DNA from: Apus apus
Taxonomy: Eukaryota > Chordata > Aves > Apodiformes > Apodidae
Direction of reading: 5' to 3'
Assembly: GCF_020740795.1 (NCBI RefSeq)
Contig: NC_067287.1
Location: forward strand, 16,507,501-16,571,500
Length of the DNA: 64,000 nucleotides
The notes under the pieces were generated by a model, which worked only from the letters and a program-made list of their open reading frames with translations, searched no databases and was not told the origin of the DNA. Of the stretch, positions 62,118-64,000 are shown in pieces. The translations under genes were made by a program, and so were the position numbers. Within the stretch, counting starts at the first letter, position 1. Each line of letters opens with the position of its first letter.

Positions 62118-64000
62118 AAACCCTCCAAAGCAAAACAGCTCTCGGGCTCCCGGCAGCCTCCCCATGCCAGAAAGCGAAGCCCAGCGGAAATTAATATCTT
62201 GCCGGACTTAGGCAGCCCACCCCACGCCTCGTCGGCATGACCGGAGAGATCCTGCGCGCTCCCGCCAGCCTTGCTGCTGCCTGGGCCATGGGTGGGGACC
62301 CCTGCGGTGCTGACGAGCCCCCCGCCGCCCCCCGGCCCTGCAGGGCTGAGCTCTTCTTCCCAGCCTGATCCATTGGTCCGGGGTGAGCTGCAGTTCAGCA
62401 TTTGATCTGACGGCCCCGGGGGGCTGGCGCATCGTTTTTATATGAGTACAAAGAGTCGTCTCTTAATGAAAGTCCTGTCCTGGCTCCACATCTTTCCCAC
62501 CCCGCTGGAGCAGACAGCCAAACCTCCACCATCCTGATGGGGATGTTGAGAATCCAAGGTCCCCAAGGAGAGCAAGCTTGGGGCCCAGCATGGAGGCTTG
62601 AATCTCCATGTGGTCGTTGTGGAATGGGACTGGACAGGCTCACTGGTGGTTTTCCACATGGGCCTCAGTTTCCCTATTGACAGGGGACCTGTGCCAGCCC
62701 AGCCACAGCCCTGAAATTCTTCCCCAGCTGCCCCATCACTTTTCAGAGGTGCCTGTGCCTCATGTAGCAAAGGAAAATGGAGCTGCAAGGAACAAAGAGA
62801 AATGAGTGCTCCCTGTCAGTGCTGTGGGCTTGCCTCAGTTTCCCTTCTGGAGGTCACCTTTCCAGCCTGCACCTCTCAGTCAAGATGTTTAACCCTGTAA
62901 ACTTCCTGCCAAAGCATAAAGGCTTTTTTTTCCTGGCTGTGCAAGAGGGCATGTCCTCCCAAAATTCAGGTGGGGTGTGGTGGGTAGGAGATGCAGGCAG
63001 CTTGGGGGCCTGTGGCAGGGGGACCCTCGTGGAAACTCAAGCTTAAAAGAAGGGGCTCAGAGGGGATTTGCACTGGGGCAGGATGACGAGCAAACTCCTG
63101 TAGCCTGGTGTCCCAAACACAGCCCCCCTAGCCAAGTGAGAATGAAAAGGACACCCGGAACATAGTTAAACACAGGGATTCAGCTTGTGATTTTCAGGCC
63201 CCTGGGGCTTGGACAGACTATAAAGGTCTGGGTTTGGAAGCTGCAGTGCAGCTGGTGCTCCCCAGCAGCACAGGCTGCCTGGGCACTGCTCTGCAGGGGA
63301 CCCCAGGGAACTTGGCCTTGCATTCCTCGGGCATCCCAAAGCACTGGGGGATACTGAGTCCAGCCCTGGGGTCCTGTGGACACCCACAGCCAGGAAAAAC
63401 ATGTCATTGAGCAGAATGAGCCCCAAGTCTACAGGAGCAGCACTGGAGGTGAGGGGCAGGCTGAGAGGGGCTGTGTTTGGGCCATGCCAAATTCAGGTGG
63501 TCCATGGCCATGTGGTCTCTGTGCCGTGGGATGGGCAGCGTGGGTGGGAGGCTGCTGGCATGGTGTGCCCATCCTCTGCCTACTGCGGCTCTGGCATTGC
63601 CTGCAGCAGAGCTGGAGCATCGCCTGCCCCGGCACGGGGCGCAGTGCCGGCAGGCTGCACAGCTGCACGAGCCGTGCCATGGAGGGCACTCCAGGCAAAA
63701 TATGTGGGGAAAGTACAGGAGTTTCTGTAGCCAGCAGCATGCCAGGGAGCACGGTATCGTGCTTAGACTTTGCCTCCCAGCCCAGAGAGCAATGCACCTC
63801 ACTCCAGCTGTGCTGGTGAGGAGGAGCTGCCTCTGGCACAGACCCAGCTGAGACTTGCCCTCCCATGCTGGCATCAACAGGGCTGGCGATGCCACCTGCA
63901 TCCCTCCCTCACACACCCGTGACCGCCCATGGCTCCACTCCCCTAGGGCTGTTGCCTTGGTAGGGGGAGGCAAACAGGGGAGCCTGGCCAGCAGCCAAGG

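Larger units (their letters stand above)
56739..64000 (+). other. WNT6 intron 1 (partial)
   Basis: No exon was recognised. The intron contains a CR1 fragment (61177-61425), A/T-rich patches at 57080-57480 and 58195-58290, a CpG-rich segment at 61780-62430 with a C13 run (62105-62117), and otherwise unremarkable unique sequence. Confidence 0.6.

Noticed and set aside
61650-62200. Possible WNT6 exon 2 in the CpG-rich intronic block
   Set aside because: None of the expected motifs after the split Trp codon (AVGSPL, SICRKARRLAG) occurs in any frame of the window after 56738.
1-64000. CRISPR arrays, phage, plasmid or bacterial operons
   Set aside because: The sequence is spliced vertebrate DNA with avian CR1 elements; no spaced direct repeats of CRISPR type were seen.

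Overview
This is a 64 kb piece of vertebrate nuclear DNA, almost certainly from a bird. The avian signature is the CR1 LINE: three 3'-end copies (about 9127-9513, 49006-49797 and 61177-61425), all inserted on the minus strand. Two of them begin with the ATAGAATC-type terminal 8-mer motif seen from the other strand. Coding exons are small, GT-AG spliced and separated by short introns, and the proteins match vertebrate families. Nothing bacterial, viral or plasmid-like was seen, so most long open frames are chance. The species cannot be named from the sequence.

Five genes were found, corresponding to the human 2q35 block STK36-TTLL4-CYP27A1-PRKAG3-WNT6. (1) STK36, plus strand, 3' part only: 16 exons at 191-7265, encoding the last 877 residues. 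(2) TTLL4, plus strand, complete: CpG-island promoter near 7.3-8.0 kb, a 7.3 kb first intron, and 18 coding exons at 14933-33262 giving 1098 residues. (3) PRKAG3, plus strand: well-defined exons at 36893-39249 and a tentative N-terminus from 35617. (4) CYP27A1, minus strand, complete: nine exons at 47144-42276 giving 519 residues. (5) WNT6, plus strand: first coding exon only at 56662-56738; the rest lies beyond the window.

Layout. From 1 to 34 kb, two genes with cilium or tubulin roles sit head-to-tail and very close: the STK36 stop is about 230 bp before the end of the presumed first exon of TTLL4. From 35 to 47 kb, the muscle AMPK subunit gene PRKAG3 and the mitochondrial sterol 27-hydroxylase gene CYP27A1 converge tail-to-tail, with opposed poly(A) signals 21 bp apart. 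From 47 to 56.6 kb is a gene desert holding a degenerate short-period repeat, a CR1 copy with a microsatellite grown inside it, a second CCAT microsatellite and an isolated CpG-rich patch. From 56.7 kb on is WNT6 intron 1, with several A/T-rich or CpG-rich patches that look like candidate regulatory elements.

No new biological system was found. The points most worth checking are the PRKAG3-CYP27A1 orientation relative to mammals, the overlapping gene ends (STK36/TTLL4 and PRKAG3/CYP27A1), the ZNF143 plus X-box promoter of TTLL4, and the candidate noncoding elements around WNT6. Exon boundaries were read by eye from splice signals, reading-frame continuity and remembered human proteins; no alignment was run.
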